NCBI RefSeq assembly: GCF_009765445.1
Contig: NZ_WHOY01000031.1
Span: forward strand, 3,877,606 to 3,941,605
Source: Pantoea sp. BAV 3049
GTDB lineage: Bacteria > Pseudomonadota > Gammaproteobacteria > Enterobacterales > Enterobacteriaceae
DNA length: 64,000 nt
Direction of reading: 5' to 3'
The notes below the pieces were generated by a model that was not told the DNA's origin, did not search any database, and was given only the letters and a program-made list of their open reading frames with translations. A program made the translations under genes and the position numbers. Shown here piece after piece: positions 53,550-62,816 of this stretch (the stretch's first letter is position 1; each line of letters opens with the position of its first letter).

Positions 53550-53869
53550 AATGCTGTTACCCCGCTCAGCTGCTGAGCGGGATGCCTTCCCTGAAACGCT
53601 TCTCTGTTTCTTACATAAATTCAAACTCCCCTCCTGAATTACCGCTATCTGGATCCTGTTTTAGGATGGATGTTTTTTATTTGTTATAAATTCCCTCCCG
53701 ACAAAATAAATAAAATCTTAAATTTATTCTGTTGTCACACTATTTATTTTCTATTTTATTCATCTGCATTACAGTGCGCCGCCGGAACAGAAGGTTATTG
53801 TTAAAATATTACGTGCGCTGTTATCAGCCGGGTTAACAACACGTCGGATGAAAAAAAAGAGGCAGGATA
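53550..53869. promoter_or_regulatory. truD downstream spacer, AT-rich
   Basis: 320 bases. A 9-bp perfect hairpin with a CTG loop (53561-53569 with 53573-53581) follows truD and may terminate it, but there is no T tract. The stretch 53680-53765 is very AT-rich, consistent with a promoter region for the small gene at 53870. I see no gene. Confidence 0.45.
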
Positions 53870-54118
53870 ATGGGTATTCTCTCGTGGATTGTTTTTGGTT
53901 TTATTGCCGGTATTCTGGCGAAATGGATCATGCCGGGAAAAGGGGAGGAAGGCTTTATCATGACGGTAGTTGTGGGGATCGCCGGTGCGCTGATTGGTGG
54001 TTTCATCAGCACCCGCATGGGGCTGGGCAGCATTACCGGTTTTGATTTCCGCAGTTTTGGTATTGCCGTGGTTGGCGCATTGATTGTGATCTTTATTCAT
54101 CGCAAAATTAAAAGTTAA
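53870..54118 (+). CDS. GlsB/YeaQ/YmgE family membrane protein
   Basis: An 82-aa transglycosylase-associated family protein with three short hydrophobic segments (about 3-18, 30-50, 62-78) and glycine-rich turns such as GIAGALIGGFIS. Members are stress-induced small membrane proteins of unknown activity. An AGGA ribosome-binding site precedes the start. It lies 15 bases before the YidB-like gene, probably in one operon. Confidence 0.9.
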   Translation: MGILSWIVFGFIAGILAKWIMPGKGEEGFIMTVVVGIAGALIGGFISTRMGLGSITGFDFRSFGIAVVGALIVIFIHRKIKS

Positions 54119-54133
54119 GGGATTAAGATTATT

Positions 54134-54514
54134 ATGGGAATTTTTGGCGATTTAGTGGGTGAGGTATTAACCGGTGGCGGTCAGAAAGCTGACGAAATAA
54201 CTTCGGTGATGAGTTGGGTGAATCAGCAGGGCGGTTTACCGACCATTCTGGCTAAATTACAGCAGGGGGAAGTGGGTGAGGTGGTGAAATCCTGGCTCAG
54301 CTCCGGCGATAACCTGCATCTGAGTGGCGAACTGGTGACTCAGGCGCTGGGCAGTGAATCCGTTAGCCAGCTGGCGGATAAACTGGGTATCGATCTCTCC
54401 CAGGCTGCGGGTCTGCTGGCGAAGTATCTGCCGCTGCTGACCGACAAGGCTTCACCTGATGGCGAGCTGCAGCAGGACGCGCTGTCCGGCATGCTGGGCA
54501 AACTCCTCGGGTAA
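54134..54514 (+). CDS. YidB-like (DUF937) protein
   Basis: A 126-aa soluble protein of the YidB/DUF937 family, starting GIFGDLVGEVL with helix-rich VMSWVNQQGGLPTIL and a C-terminal LSQAAGLLAKYLPLL typical of the family. The function is unknown. It probably shares a transcript with the preceding YeaQ-type gene, and an 8-bp hairpin (54523-54530 with 54536-54543) follows it. Confidence 0.87.
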   Translation: MGIFGDLVGEVLTGGGQKADEITSVMSWVNQQGGLPTILAKLQQGEVGEVVKSWLSSGDNLHLSGELVTQALGSESVSQLADKLGIDLSQAAGLLAKYLPLLTDKASPDGELQQDALSGMLGKLLG

Positions 54515-54522
54515 TTCCTTCC

Positions 54523-54543
54523 GCCTCCGGTACTGCCGGAGGC
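54523..54543 (+). terminator. hairpin after the YidB-like gene
   Basis: An 8-bp GC-rich stem with a 5-base loop follows the stop by 8 bases. The downstream sequence is only modestly T-rich. Confidence 0.5.
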
Positions 54544-54719
54544 ACGCTCTTCATTTCTTGCTTCTACCACTGATCGCCGCCACGCGATAGAATGCCCTCA
54601 GTCGCCCTGCGGAATATCCCTGTTTTGCCCCACCGCCGTGAGTTCCCCGGCCGGGCGGCAGGAACCGTCAAGGCGTGTTATGATAGATACCAGATTGAAA
54701 TCAAGAGGTTGAAGCTTAG

Positions 54720-55481
54720 ATGCGAATATTGCTGAGTAACGATGACGGCATTCATGCGCCGGGCATTCAGGTGCTGGCTGAGGCGTTGCGCGAATTTGCT
54801 GAGGTGCAGGTCGTGGCTCCCGATCGCAATCGCAGCGGCGCATCCAACTCACTGACGCTGGAAACGCCCCTTCGCACCTTCAGCTATCCCAATGGCGATA
54901 TCGCCGTGCAGATGGGGACACCGACCGATTGTGTCTATCTCGGGGTGAACGCCCTGATGCATCCGAAACCGGATATCGTGGTCTCCGGCATCAATGCCGG
55001 GCCAAACCTGGGCGATGACGTGATTTACTCCGGCACCGTAGCGGCCGCGATGGAAGGGCGTCACCTCGGGTTACCCGCTCTGGCCGTCTCTCTGGATGGT
55101 CATCAGCATTATGATACCGCCGCCGCGGTGACCTGCTCAATTTTGCGTGCGCTACTGCGTGAGCCGCTTCGCACCGGGCGCATTCTTAATATCAATGTTC
55201 CCGATTTGCCGCTTTCTGAAATCAAAGGTATCCGCGTGACCCGCTGCGGCAGCCGCCATCCAAGCGATCAGGTGATCCCGCAGAAGGATCCCCGGGGCAA
55301 TACGATGTACTGGATTGGACCTCCGGGCGAGAAATTTGATTCGGGGCAGGGCACTGATTTTGCCGCCGTCGATGAAGGGTATGTTTCGGTCACCGCGCTG
55401 CATGTGGACTTAACCGCCCACGGAGCCCAGGACGTGGTGGCTGACTGGCTGGAGAACGCGGAGGTCAGCCGCGAATGGTGA
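54720..55481 (+). CDS. surE: 5'/3'-nucleotidase SurE
   Basis: A metal-dependent nucleoside monophosphatase (also exopolyphosphatase) linked to stationary-phase survival. The 253-aa product begins with the metal-binding [12 protein letters not shown] (Asp8, Asp9) and has SGASNSLTL and [11 protein letters not shown]. Its 3' end overlaps pcm by 7 bases, as in E. coli, and it heads surE-pcm-nlpD-rpoS. Confidence 0.97.
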   Translation: MRILLSNDDGIHAPGIQVLAEALREFAEVQVVAPDRNRSGASNSLTLETPLRTFSYPNGDIAVQMGTPTDCVYLGVNALMHPKPDIVVSGINAGPNLGDDVIYSGTVAAAMEGRHLGLPALAVSLDGHQHYDTAAAVTCSILRALLREPLRTGRILNINVPDLPLSEIKGIRVTRCGSRHPSDQVIPQKDPRGNTMYWIGPPGEKFDSGQGTDFAAVDEGYVSVTALHVDLTAHGAQDVVADWLENAEVSREW

Positions 55482-56101
55482 TCCGGCGCATTGATACGCT
55501 TCTGGCGCAGCTGCGCCAGCAGGGCATTGACGACGAGCGGCTGCTGAAAGCGATTGAGGATGTGCCGCGGGAGCGTTTTGTCGACGAAGCGTTTGAGCAT
55601 AAAGCCTGGGAGAACACGGCGCTGCCCATCGGCTCCGGTCAGACCATTTCGCAACCCTATATGGTGGCAAAAATGACCTCTCTGCTGGGGTTAACGCCGA
55701 TCTCCAGAGTGCTGGAGATCGGCACCGGTTCGGGCTATCAGACCGCCATCCTGGCTCACCTCGTGGAACACGTCTATTCTGTTGAGCGGATCAAAGGATT
55801 ACAGTGGCAGGCCAAGCGCCGCCTGAAGCAGCTCGATCTGCACAACGTCTCCACCCGCCATGGTGATGGCTGGCAGGGCTGGCCAGCCCGCGGGCCTTTT
55901 GATGCGATTATCGTCACGGCTGCTCCGCCGGAAATCCCGGTTGAACTGATGTCCCAGCTGGACGAAGGTGGGATCCTGGTATTGCCGGTGGGAGAAGAAC
56001 TGCAGCAGCTGAAGCGGATTACCCGCAAAGCGGGAGAGTTTGTGGTTGAGACCATTGAACAGGTTCGCTTTGTGCCGCTGGTGAAGGGCGATCTGGCCTG
56101 A
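55475..56101 (+). CDS. pcm: protein-L-isoaspartate O-methyltransferase Pcm
   Basis: Pcm methylates isoaspartyl residues to start repair of aged proteins. The 208-aa protein (E. coli 208) has [13 protein letters not shown], the SAM-binding [15 protein letters not shown] and the [13 protein letters not shown] segment. Coupled by overlap to surE, it lies 152 bases before nlpD. Confidence 0.97.
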   Translation: MVIRRIDTLLAQLRQQGIDDERLLKAIEDVPRERFVDEAFEHKAWENTALPIGSGQTISQPYMVAKMTSLLGLTPISRVLEIGTGSGYQTAILAHLVEHVYSVERIKGLQWQAKRRLKQLDLHNVSTRHGDGWQGWPARGPFDAIIVTAAPPEIPVELMSQLDEGGILVLPVGEELQQLKRITRKAGEFVVETIEQVRFVPLVKGDLA

Positions 56102-56253
56102 CAGCCGTACGCAATTGTATACATCTGCGAATTGGCACGCGGACAGCGATATTGTTACTATCTCATAAATTTAGATTTTATTACTGCCGGTGCCGGGCTT
56201 TGGGCCATGAGCATCCGGCAGTTGACACTGTTTTGCCGTAACGGGGGATATAA

Positions 56254-57402
56254 ATGAGCACGGGAAGCCCAGGATTTAAATTGCGCCGTATTGCGGCCGT
56301 TTCACTTGTCGGTTTTTGGTTGGCTGGCTGTTCCAGCGATAACACACAAGCCCCTATCAGCTCCGTTGGCGGCGGCAATGACTCCGGCATGAGCAGCAGT
56401 TCCGGCAATTCAGGCATGCTGAACAATTCCGGTGCCAGCAGCAATGCCGGTAACGGCAGCGGCGGTCTGATCAGTCCTCCCCGCTCTATCGAAGCTAACC
56501 AGCCCGGCACCATTAACTCTCCGGTAACAGCTCCGACGGCCAGCGCTGAAAACAGCAACGTTGTAACCCAAAATGGGCACATAGTTTACAATCGCTCGTA
56601 TGGGAATATTCCTAAAGGAAGCTACAGCGGACAGACTTATACCGTCAAACACGGCGATACTTTGTTCTATATTGCGTGGATTACCGGCAATGATTTCCGC
56701 GATTTAGCTCAGCGAAATAACGTGCCTGCGCCGTACAGCCTTAACGTGGGCCAGCAGTTGCAGGTTAGTAACAGCTCCGGTCAAACTTTAACCGGCGGCA
56801 ATGCTATCACGGCAGCGGACGATCAGGCTGGCGGCGTGGTGGCTAAGACAACTACTGGAACGATTAAAGGCGCAACGGTTGCACAACAGCCAGTTATTAC
56901 GTATTCTGAGGATTCAGGTGAACCAAGTGAGGGTAAAATGTTACCTTCATCCGGCACAAATACTGTTGCAACGACAACAGCGCCGGTTACCGCTCCGACC
57001 GTCAGCAGCACAACTAACAGCACTACCCCAGTGGGAAGTTGGCGTTGGCCTACCGACGGTAAGATCATTGATAACTTCTCTGCTTCCGAAGGGGGCAACA
57101 AAGGTATCGATATCGCGGGATCGCGAGGACAACCCGTCGTCTCAACCGCCTCAGGGCGCGTTGTGTATGCCGGTAATGCTCTGCGCGGTTACGGTAATCT
57201 GATAATCATCAAACATAATGATGATTACCTGAGTGCATATGCCCATAACGATACAATGCTGGTCCGCGAGCAGCAGGAAGTTAAAGCGGGTCAGAAGATT
57301 GCGACCATGGGCAGTACCGGTACCAGTACGGTTAGATTGCATTTTGAAATTCGTTACAAGGGGAAATCCGTAAACCCGTTGCGTTATTTGCCGCAGCGAT
57401 AA
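56254..57402 (+). CDS. nlpD: murein hydrolase activator NlpD
   Basis: An outer-membrane lipoprotein that activates the amidase AmiC during division. The 382-aa protein has a signal peptide with lipobox LAGC (Cys26), a Ser/Asn/Gly-rich stretch, a LysM domain (about 128-172; [14 protein letters not shown]), a Thr-rich linker and a C-terminal LytM/M23 domain. The canonical HxGxD zinc ligand is degenerate (NKGID), as in other NlpD activators, so it should not be a peptidase itself. In E. coli the main rpoS promoter lies inside nlpD, and the same layout is kept here. Confidence 0.96.
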   Translation: MSTGSPGFKLRRIAAVSLVGFWLAGCSSDNTQAPISSVGGGNDSGMSSSSGNSGMLNNSGASSNAGNGSGGLISPPRSIEANQPGTINSPVTAPTASAENSNVVTQNGHIVYNRSYGNIPKGSYSGQTYTVKHGDTLFYIAWITGNDFRDLAQRNNVPAPYSLNVGQQLQVSNSSGQTLTGGNAITAADDQAGGVVAKTTTGTIKGATVAQQPVITYSEDSGEPSEGKMLPSSGTNTVATTTAPVTAPTVSSTTNSTTPVGSWRWPTDGKIIDNFSASEGGNKGIDIAGSRGQPVVSTASGRVVYAGNALRGYGNLIIIKHNDDYLSAYAHNDTMLVREQQEVKAGQKIATMGSTGTSTVRLHFEIRYKGKSVNPLRYLPQR

Positions 57403-57452
57403 ACCGGCAGAACCTTGCTGTTCTGCCCCGTAATCACGGGTAGGAGCCGCTT

Positions 57453-58445
57453 ATGAGCCAGAATACGCTAAAAGTCAATGAGTTACATGAAGATGCGGAA
57501 TTCGACGAGAACGGAGCTGAGGTTTTTGATGAGAAAGCTCTTGTCGGAAACGAACCTGCTGATAACGACATAGCTGAGGAAGAGCTGTTATCGCAGGGCG
57601 CAACACAACGTGTCCTGGATGCGACGCAGCTCTATCTGGGAGAGATTGGTTACTCTCCGCTTCTTACGGCTGAGGAAGAGGTCTTCTTTGCTCGTCGGGC
57701 TTTAAGGGGTGATGTCCCTTCTCGCCGTCGCATGATTGAAAGTAACCTGCGCCTGGTAGTGAAAATTGCCCGTCGTTACAGCAATCGTGGTCTGGCTTTG
57801 CTGGATCTGATTGAGGAAGGTAACCTCGGGTTGATTCGTGCCGTTGAAAAATTTGACCCGGAAAGAGGGTTCCGCTTTTCAACGTACGCTACCTGGTGGA
57901 TCCGACAGACCATTGAACGGGCAATAATGAACCAGACCCGGACAATTCGTCTGCCAATCCATATTGTTAAAGAGCTGAACGTCTATCTGCGCACCGCGCG
58001 TGAACTGGCCCACAAGCTGGATCATGAGCCAAGTGCCGAAGAGATTGCCGAGCAGCTGGACAAACCTGTTGATGACGTCAGCCGGATGCTGCGCCTCAAC
58101 GAACGCATTACATCAGTTGATACGCCGTTAGGCGGTGATTCTGAGAAAGCGCTGCTGGATATTCTGGCCGACGAGAAAGACAACGGTCCGGAAGATACCA
58201 CTCAGGACGATGACATGAAGCAGAGCATCGTCAAATGGCTGTTCGAACTGAACGCCAAACAGCGTGAAGTGCTGGCGCGTCGTTTCGGCCTGTTAGGCTA
58301 TGAAGCGGCTACACTGGAAGATGTGGGTCGCGAGATTGGTCTGACCCGTGAACGTGTCCGCCAGATTCAGGTTGAAGGTCTGCGTCGTCTGCGTGAAATT
58401 CTGCAGGCTCAGGGACTGAATATTGAAGCATTGTTCCGCGAGTAA
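57453..58445 (+). CDS. rpoS: RNA polymerase sigma factor RpoS
   Basis: The general stress and stationary-phase sigma factor (330 aa, as in E. coli). Region 1.2-2 includes [20 protein letters not shown] and the -10-recognition helix [16 protein letters not shown]. Region 4 ends with [21 protein letters not shown]. The N-terminus is acidic. It is complete, with no premature stop. It is followed by a strong terminator. Confidence 0.98.
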   Translation: MSQNTLKVNELHEDAEFDENGAEVFDEKALVGNEPADNDIAEEELLSQGATQRVLDATQLYLGEIGYSPLLTAEEEVFFARRALRGDVPSRRRMIESNLRLVVKIARRYSNRGLALLDLIEEGNLGLIRAVEKFDPERGFRFSTYATWWIRQTIERAIMNQTRTIRLPIHIVKELNVYLRTARELAHKLDHEPSAEEIAEQLDKPVDDVSRMLRLNERITSVDTPLGGDSEKALLDILADEKDNGPEDTTQDDDMKQSIVKWLFELNAKQREVLARRFGLLGYEAATLEDVGREIGLTRERVRQIQVEGLRRLREILQAQGLNIEALFRE

Positions 58446-58473
58446 TAATGCGCGACTGATGTGAATGCAAAAG

Positions 58474-58504
58474 AAAGCGGTGGTTTGATAACCACCGCTT
58501 TTTT
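58474..58504 (+). terminator. rpoS terminator
   Basis: A 12-bp perfect stem (58474-58485 with 58490-58501), loop TGAT, and a T run to 58504. The stem also carries A residues on its left side, so it can act on the converging gene at 58517 too. Confidence 0.92.
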
Positions 58505-58516
58505 ATTGCCTGTCGA

Positions 58517-59860
58517 TCAGACGATATCCTTGATCTTGTCCTTGGCGTCGGACTTCACGTCCTGCATGGCATAGGTGTCCATCACCGCGCCTTTGTACGC
58601 GCTCATCAGCATCTGCACCGGACTGAGTTTGCCCTTCATCAGACCTTCCGCCACGCCTTTCAGAGCATCAAACGCCGTCTTGACGCCGCCGACAATCCCG
58701 CCCTTAATCACTTCCCACGGGTTAGTGCTTTCTGATTTACCCATGCCGGTCAGTACGTTGCTCAGACCCGGAATAAAGGCCAGCGCTTTGCCCAGCTTCA
58801 GACAGATCCCCTGGAAGCCACTTTTGTTGGTGCCATTCATGTTGACCATTTCATCGTTGGTCTGGGTCAGCCTGCCGTCTTTCGGGAACATCTTGTCCAG
58901 CCCCTGTTCGGCAACGTCTTTCACAATGGCGGCCTCAGTGCCGTGACGGGCATCGCCGTCTTTGGTCAGTCCTTCGATTTTTCCATTGGTGGAGATATCA
59001 CCACGATCGCCGCCTTCACGGTTATCCAGTGCCTTAACGTTATTAAGGAAGTAGGACATATTTTTGGCAGCCAGCGCGCGGCTTTTTTCATCCGGGTTGT
59101 TCGACGTCCAGTCACCAAACTGCTTTTTCAGCTCGTCCTGCTTGATGTCTTTCTGGTTGCCGAGGTTCTTCAGCACCGGGTTGTCATCGATGATCTGATC
59201 GGCAGTACGGCTGTCGCCATCCATATTTTTGAACAGCGTATCGCTGGAGGGCGGCACGCTGGTGTCCTTCTCATCCTTTGGCATCGGCTGGCCGCTGGCG
59301 GTGGTATCGCCGGTGGTGGCTCCGCTTCCTGCGGTATCCGCCGTGCCGGAGGCGGCAGAAGTGCCGAGCGATCCCAGAAGATCTTTCAGCTGCGACAGGG
59401 CATTGCTAAGCTGAGAATCCGTTGAGCTGCTGTTACCGGAGGACTGCTGACTCTCCTGGCTCTGCTTTATCAGCTTAGTGATGCTGTCGAGCAGCATCTG
59501 CAGCTGGGACAGGGTGCTGCTGCCGTTGCTGCCTGACGTGGTGGACGTGCCGTCTGACGCGCCGCTGTCAGAGGAGGAAGTTTGTAATTGATCCTTCAGC
59601 TTTTTAAGTTCGTCCTGACCTTGTTTAATCAGTGAGTCGATCACGGATTTGTAATCGGAACTCAGCGAAGAGGTCGACGTTTTTTCGCTGGTGGTACCGG
59701 CCGCACCGCCGTACTGCAGCACGCCGGACTTACCGGCAGCAGCACTGGTTCCGCTCTCGCTGCCTTTCCCATCCTGCCTGACGCCAAAGCGTGAGGCAAA
59801 CTGGGCGCTCTGGCTCGCTGCTTGATTCATTATCCCACCGGGATTCACTCTCATATTCAT
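58517..59860 (-). CDS. HrpK-domain / harpin-like type III secretion protein
   Basis: A 447-aa protein that looks secreted by a type III system. The first 190 residues are low-complexity Ser/Thr/Gly/Gln-rich, with amphipathic helices (LDSITKLIKQSQ, LSQLKDLLGSL). There is only one cysteine, and no signal peptide. The C-terminal half (about 220-330) has the IIDDNPVLKNLGNQKDIK and GDARHGTEAA segments that I associate with HrpK/HrpF/NopX-type translocators, then Gly-rich helices (IVGGVKTAFDALKG). The ATG at 59860 follows GGAG; GTG at 59872 would add four residues. A perfect hrp box lies 107 bases upstream. No other type III gene or chaperone is nearby, so it depends on a system elsewhere. HrpK membership is inferred from memory of the family. 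Confidence 0.72.
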   Translation of the reverse strand: MNMRVNPGGIMNQAASQSAQFASRFGVRQDGKGSESGTSAAAGKSGVLQYGGAAGTTSEKTSTSSLSSDYKSVIDSLIKQGQDELKKLKDQLQTSSSDSGASDGTSTTSGSNGSSTLSQLQMLLDSITKLIKQSQESQQSSGNSSSTDSQLSNALSQLKDLLGSLGTSAASGTADTAGSGATTGDTTASGQPMPKDEKDTSVPPSSDTLFKNMDGDSRTADQIIDDNPVLKNLGNQKDIKQDELKKQFGDWTSNNPDEKSRALAAKNMSYFLNNVKALDNREGGDRGDISTNGKIEGLTKDGDARHGTEAAIVKDVAEQGLDKMFPKDGRLTQTNDEMVNMNGTNKSGFQGICLKLGKALAFIPGLSNVLTGMGKSESTNPWEVIKGGIVGGVKTAFDALKGVAEGLMKGKLSPVQMLMSAYKGAVMDTYAMQDVKSDAKDKIKDIV

Positions 59861-59966
59861 GACAATCTCCACTGGACCAGGTTAACAGACACGGATAAAA
59901 CGGTCGCACGCTGGTCGGCAATGGTGACCGACAGCGCAACCGGACTGAACGCTTTATCTCAGTCAT

Positions 59967-59994
59967 TACGTGGCTGGCCGGGGAGAATGGTTCC
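59967..59994 (-). promoter_or_regulatory. hrp box (HrpL-dependent promoter)
   Basis: On the minus strand GGAACC (59994-59989), 15 bases, then CCACGTA (59973-59967). This fits the ECF sigma factor HrpL consensus GGAACC-N15/16-CCACNNA at every fixed position. It reads towards the HrpK-like gene, 107 bases before its ATG, in the gap after mutS. Confidence 0.85.
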
Positions 59995-60058
59995 ATCGAC
60001 GGGAAAGCGGCCTGCATGATAAGCGCAGGCCTGAAGGGGGTTAAGCAACGGTTTACGG

Positions 60059-62614
60059 TCAGACCAGCGACTTGAGGCGGTAAATCCACTCCAGCGCCTG
60101 TCGCGGTGAGAGAGAGTCAGGATCCAGCGCTTCCAGAGCTTCAACGGCTGGCGACGTATCTTCTGCCAGCAGGGGCAGCTGTGGCCCATCCGCTTTGGTG
60201 GCCGCGGCGTTGCCTGAGACGGTTTCCAGCTCTTTCAGTTTCTGTCGTGCCCGCCTGATCACCTCTTTCGGCACGCCAGCCAGCGCCGCGACGGCCAGAC
60301 CGTAACTCTTGCTGGCTGCGCCTTCCTGCACGCTGTGCATAAAGGCGATGGTGTCGCCGTGCTCAATTGCATCCAGATGCACGTTCGCCACGCCTTCCAT
60401 TTTCTCCGGCAGGGTGGTCAGCTCGAAGTAGTGGGTGGCAAACAGCGTCATCGCTTTGATGCGGTTCGCCAGGCTCTCCGCGCAGGCCCAGGCCAGCGAC
60501 AGGCCGTCATAAGTTGAGGTTCCGCGGCCAATTTCATCCATCAGCACCAGGCTGTATTCGGTGGCGTTATGCAGAATATTGGCGGTTTCGGTCATCTCCA
60601 CCATAAAGGTTGAGCGGCCGGAAGCCAGATCGTCCGCTGCGCCAACGCGGGTAAAGATGCGATCCACCGGACCAATCACTGCTTCATCCGCCGGCACATA
60701 GCTGCCGATATACGCCATCAGCGTAATCAGTGCGGCCTGACGCATATAGGTACTTTTACCGCCCATGTTCGGCCCGGTGATCACCAGCATCCGCCGCTGC
60801 GGAGACAGCGACAGCGGGTTGGCGATAAACGGCTCTTTCAGCACCTGTTCAACCACCGGATGGCGGCCGCCGGTCAGCTTAATGCCCGGTTTGTCGCTCA
60901 GGGTCGGGCAGTTGTAGTTCAGCGTCCACGCACGCTCTGCCAGATTCGACAGTACGTCCAGTTCGGCCAGCGATGCCGCGCTGAGTTGCAGGGCCTCCAG
61001 ATGGGGCAGCAGCAGATCGAACAGCTCTTCATACATCGCCTTTTCCAGCGCCAGCGCTTTGCCCTTCGAGGTAAGCACTTTGTCTTCGTACTCTTTCAGC
61101 TCCGGAATGATGTAGCGTTCGGCATTTTTCAGCGTCTGACGGCGGACGTAGTGGATTGGCACCTGATGGCTTTGCCCCCGGCTGACCTGAATATAATAGC
61201 CATGTATCGCATTGAAGCCGACCTTCAGTGTATCCAGCCCCAGCTTTTCACGCTCGCGGATCTCCAGGCGGTCAAGGTAATCCGTTGCGCCATCGGCCAG
61301 CGCGCGCCACTCGTCCAGCTCTTCGTTGTAGCCGGGCGCAATCACGCCGCCGTCACGCACCAGCACCGGAGGCGTTTCGACAATGGCCCGTTCCAGCAAC
61401 TCGCGCAGTTCTTCGAACTGGCCCATCTGCTGACGCAGCGTTTGCAGGTGCGGCGTGGTGTTATCCACCAGCATGGCATCCAGCTGTGGCAACTGCTGGA
61501 AAGCGTGGCGCATTCTCGCCAGGTCGCGTGGCCGGGCAGTGCGCAATGCCAGCCTTGCCAGGATACGTTCCAGATCGCCGACCTGACGCAGCAGGGGGCT
61601 GATTTCGGCGGAGAAATCCTGCAGCGAGCCGATGCTCTGTTGACGGTTTACAATGGTTGCTGCATCACGCACGGGCATATGCAGCCAGCGCTTGAGCATA
61701 CGGCTGCCCATCGGCGTGACGGTTTTATCCAGCACCGAGGCGAGGGTGTTTTCAATACCCCCGGCCAGATTCTGGGTGATCTCCAGATTGCGGCGGGTGG
61801 CGGCATCCATAATGATGCCGTCCTGCTGGCGCTCCATGGTCAGCGAACGGATATGCGGCAGGGAAGTGCGCTGGGTATCTTTGACATACTGCAGCAGGCA
61901 GCCTGCCGCACGCAGCGCCAGTTGGGCCTGCTCCACGCCAAAGCCGCTGAGATCGCGGGTACCAAATTGCAGATTCAGCTGCTGGCGGGCGGTATCCACT
62001 TCAAATTCCCACAGCGGACGACGACGCAGCCCACGGCGGTTTTCAATCAGCGACATCGCCGCCAGGTCTTCAGAGTAGAGCAGCTCCGCCGGATTAGTGC
62101 GCTGCAGCTCTGCCGCCATGGTATCCAGGTCGCCAGGTTCAGCCAGCCGAAAGCGGCCGGAGCTGATATCCAGCGTGGCATAGCCAAAGCCGCGCGCACC
62201 CTGCCAGATAGCCGCCAGCAGGTTATCCTGGCGCTCCTGCAACAGGGCTTCATCACTGATGGTGCCGGGGGTGACGATACGGACGACTTTACGCTCTACC
62301 GGGCCTTTGCTGAGCGCCGGATCGCCAATCTGCTCACAGATCGCCACCGATTCCCCTAACTGCACCAGCTTGGCAAGATAGTTCTCCACCGCGTGATAAG
62401 GCACACCGGCCATCGGGATCGGCTCACCCGCCGAGGCACCGCGTTTGGTCAGCGAGATTTCCAGCAGTTGGGAGGCGCGCTTCGCATCGTCATAAAACAG
62501 CTCGTAGAAATCCCCCATACGATAGAACAACAGGATTTCCGGGTGCTCCGACTTCAGGCGAAGGTACTGCTGCATCATTGGGGTATGCGAGGAAAGGTTG
62601 TCAGTTGTGCTCAT
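60059..62614 (-). CDS. mutS: DNA mismatch repair protein MutS
   Basis: MutS recognises base mismatches and small loops and recruits MutL. The 851-aa protein (E. coli 853) has the mismatch-contacting GDFYELF motif (about residues 32-38), connector, lever and clamp domains, and the ATPase domain with Walker [14 protein letters not shown], SxFMVEM and Walker [15 protein letters not shown]. It is intact, so the strain should not be a mutS mutator. It is separated from the upstream gene by 202 bases with no ORF. Confidence 0.98.
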   Translation of the reverse strand: MSTTDNLSSHTPMMQQYLRLKSEHPEILLFYRMGDFYELFYDDAKRASQLLEISLTKRGASAGEPIPMAGVPYHAVENYLAKLVQLGESVAICEQIGDPALSKGPVERKVVRIVTPGTISDEALLQERQDNLLAAIWQGARGFGYATLDISSGRFRLAEPGDLDTMAAELQRTNPAELLYSEDLAAMSLIENRRGLRRRPLWEFEVDTARQQLNLQFGTRDLSGFGVEQAQLALRAAGCLLQYVKDTQRTSLPHIRSLTMERQQDGIIMDAATRRNLEITQNLAGGIENTLASVLDKTVTPMGSRMLKRWLHMPVRDAATIVNRQQSIGSLQDFSAEISPLLRQVGDLERILARLALRTARPRDLARMRHAFQQLPQLDAMLVDNTTPHLQTLRQQMGQFEELRELLERAIVETPPVLVRDGGVIAPGYNEELDEWRALADGATDYLDRLEIREREKLGLDTLKVGFNAIHGYYIQVSRGQSHQVPIHYVRRQTLKNAERYIIPELKEYEDKVLTSKGKALALEKAMYEELFDLLLPHLEALQLSAASLAELDVLSNLAERAWTLNYNCPTLSDKPGIKLTGGRHPVVEQVLKEPFIANPLSLSPQRRMLVITGPNMGGKSTYMRQAALITLMAYIGSYVPADEAVIGPVDRIFTRVGAADDLASGRSTFMVEMTETANILHNATEYSLVLMDEIGRGTSTYDGLSLAWACAESLANRIKAMTLFATHYFELTTLPEKMEGVANVHLDAIEHGDTIAFMHSVQEGAASKSYGLAVAALAGVPKEVIRRARQKLKELETVSGNAAATKADGPQLPLLAEDTSPAVEALEALDPDSLSPRQALEWIYRLKSLV

Positions 62615-62816
62615 GGCGTAATGAGGTCCATTTCGTTGAGTGTCAGTTTTATCGTGACGGTTATTGTTCTGATCTGAAGGTCACGTGAACTCAATGATAA
62701 CGGACTCTGCCTGACAGGAAAACAAGCGCGGACACTGCCGCGCGCTTTTCATCCCGCTTTACGTGCTGGCTCGCAATTTGCTGCGGGTTGCAGTGCGAAT
62801 GAAGAAGTTGGCTAAT

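Noticed and set aside
57061-57402. NlpD as an active M23 endopeptidase
   Set aside because: The HxGxD zinc ligand is degenerate, as in other NlpD activators that have no peptidase activity.
60860-62359. 499-aa plus-strand ORF opposite mutS
   Set aside because: It lies wholly antisense to the intact mutS gene. Its Gln/His/Arg-rich composition is the usual shadow of a GC-rich gene, with no ribosome-binding site or recognisable domain.
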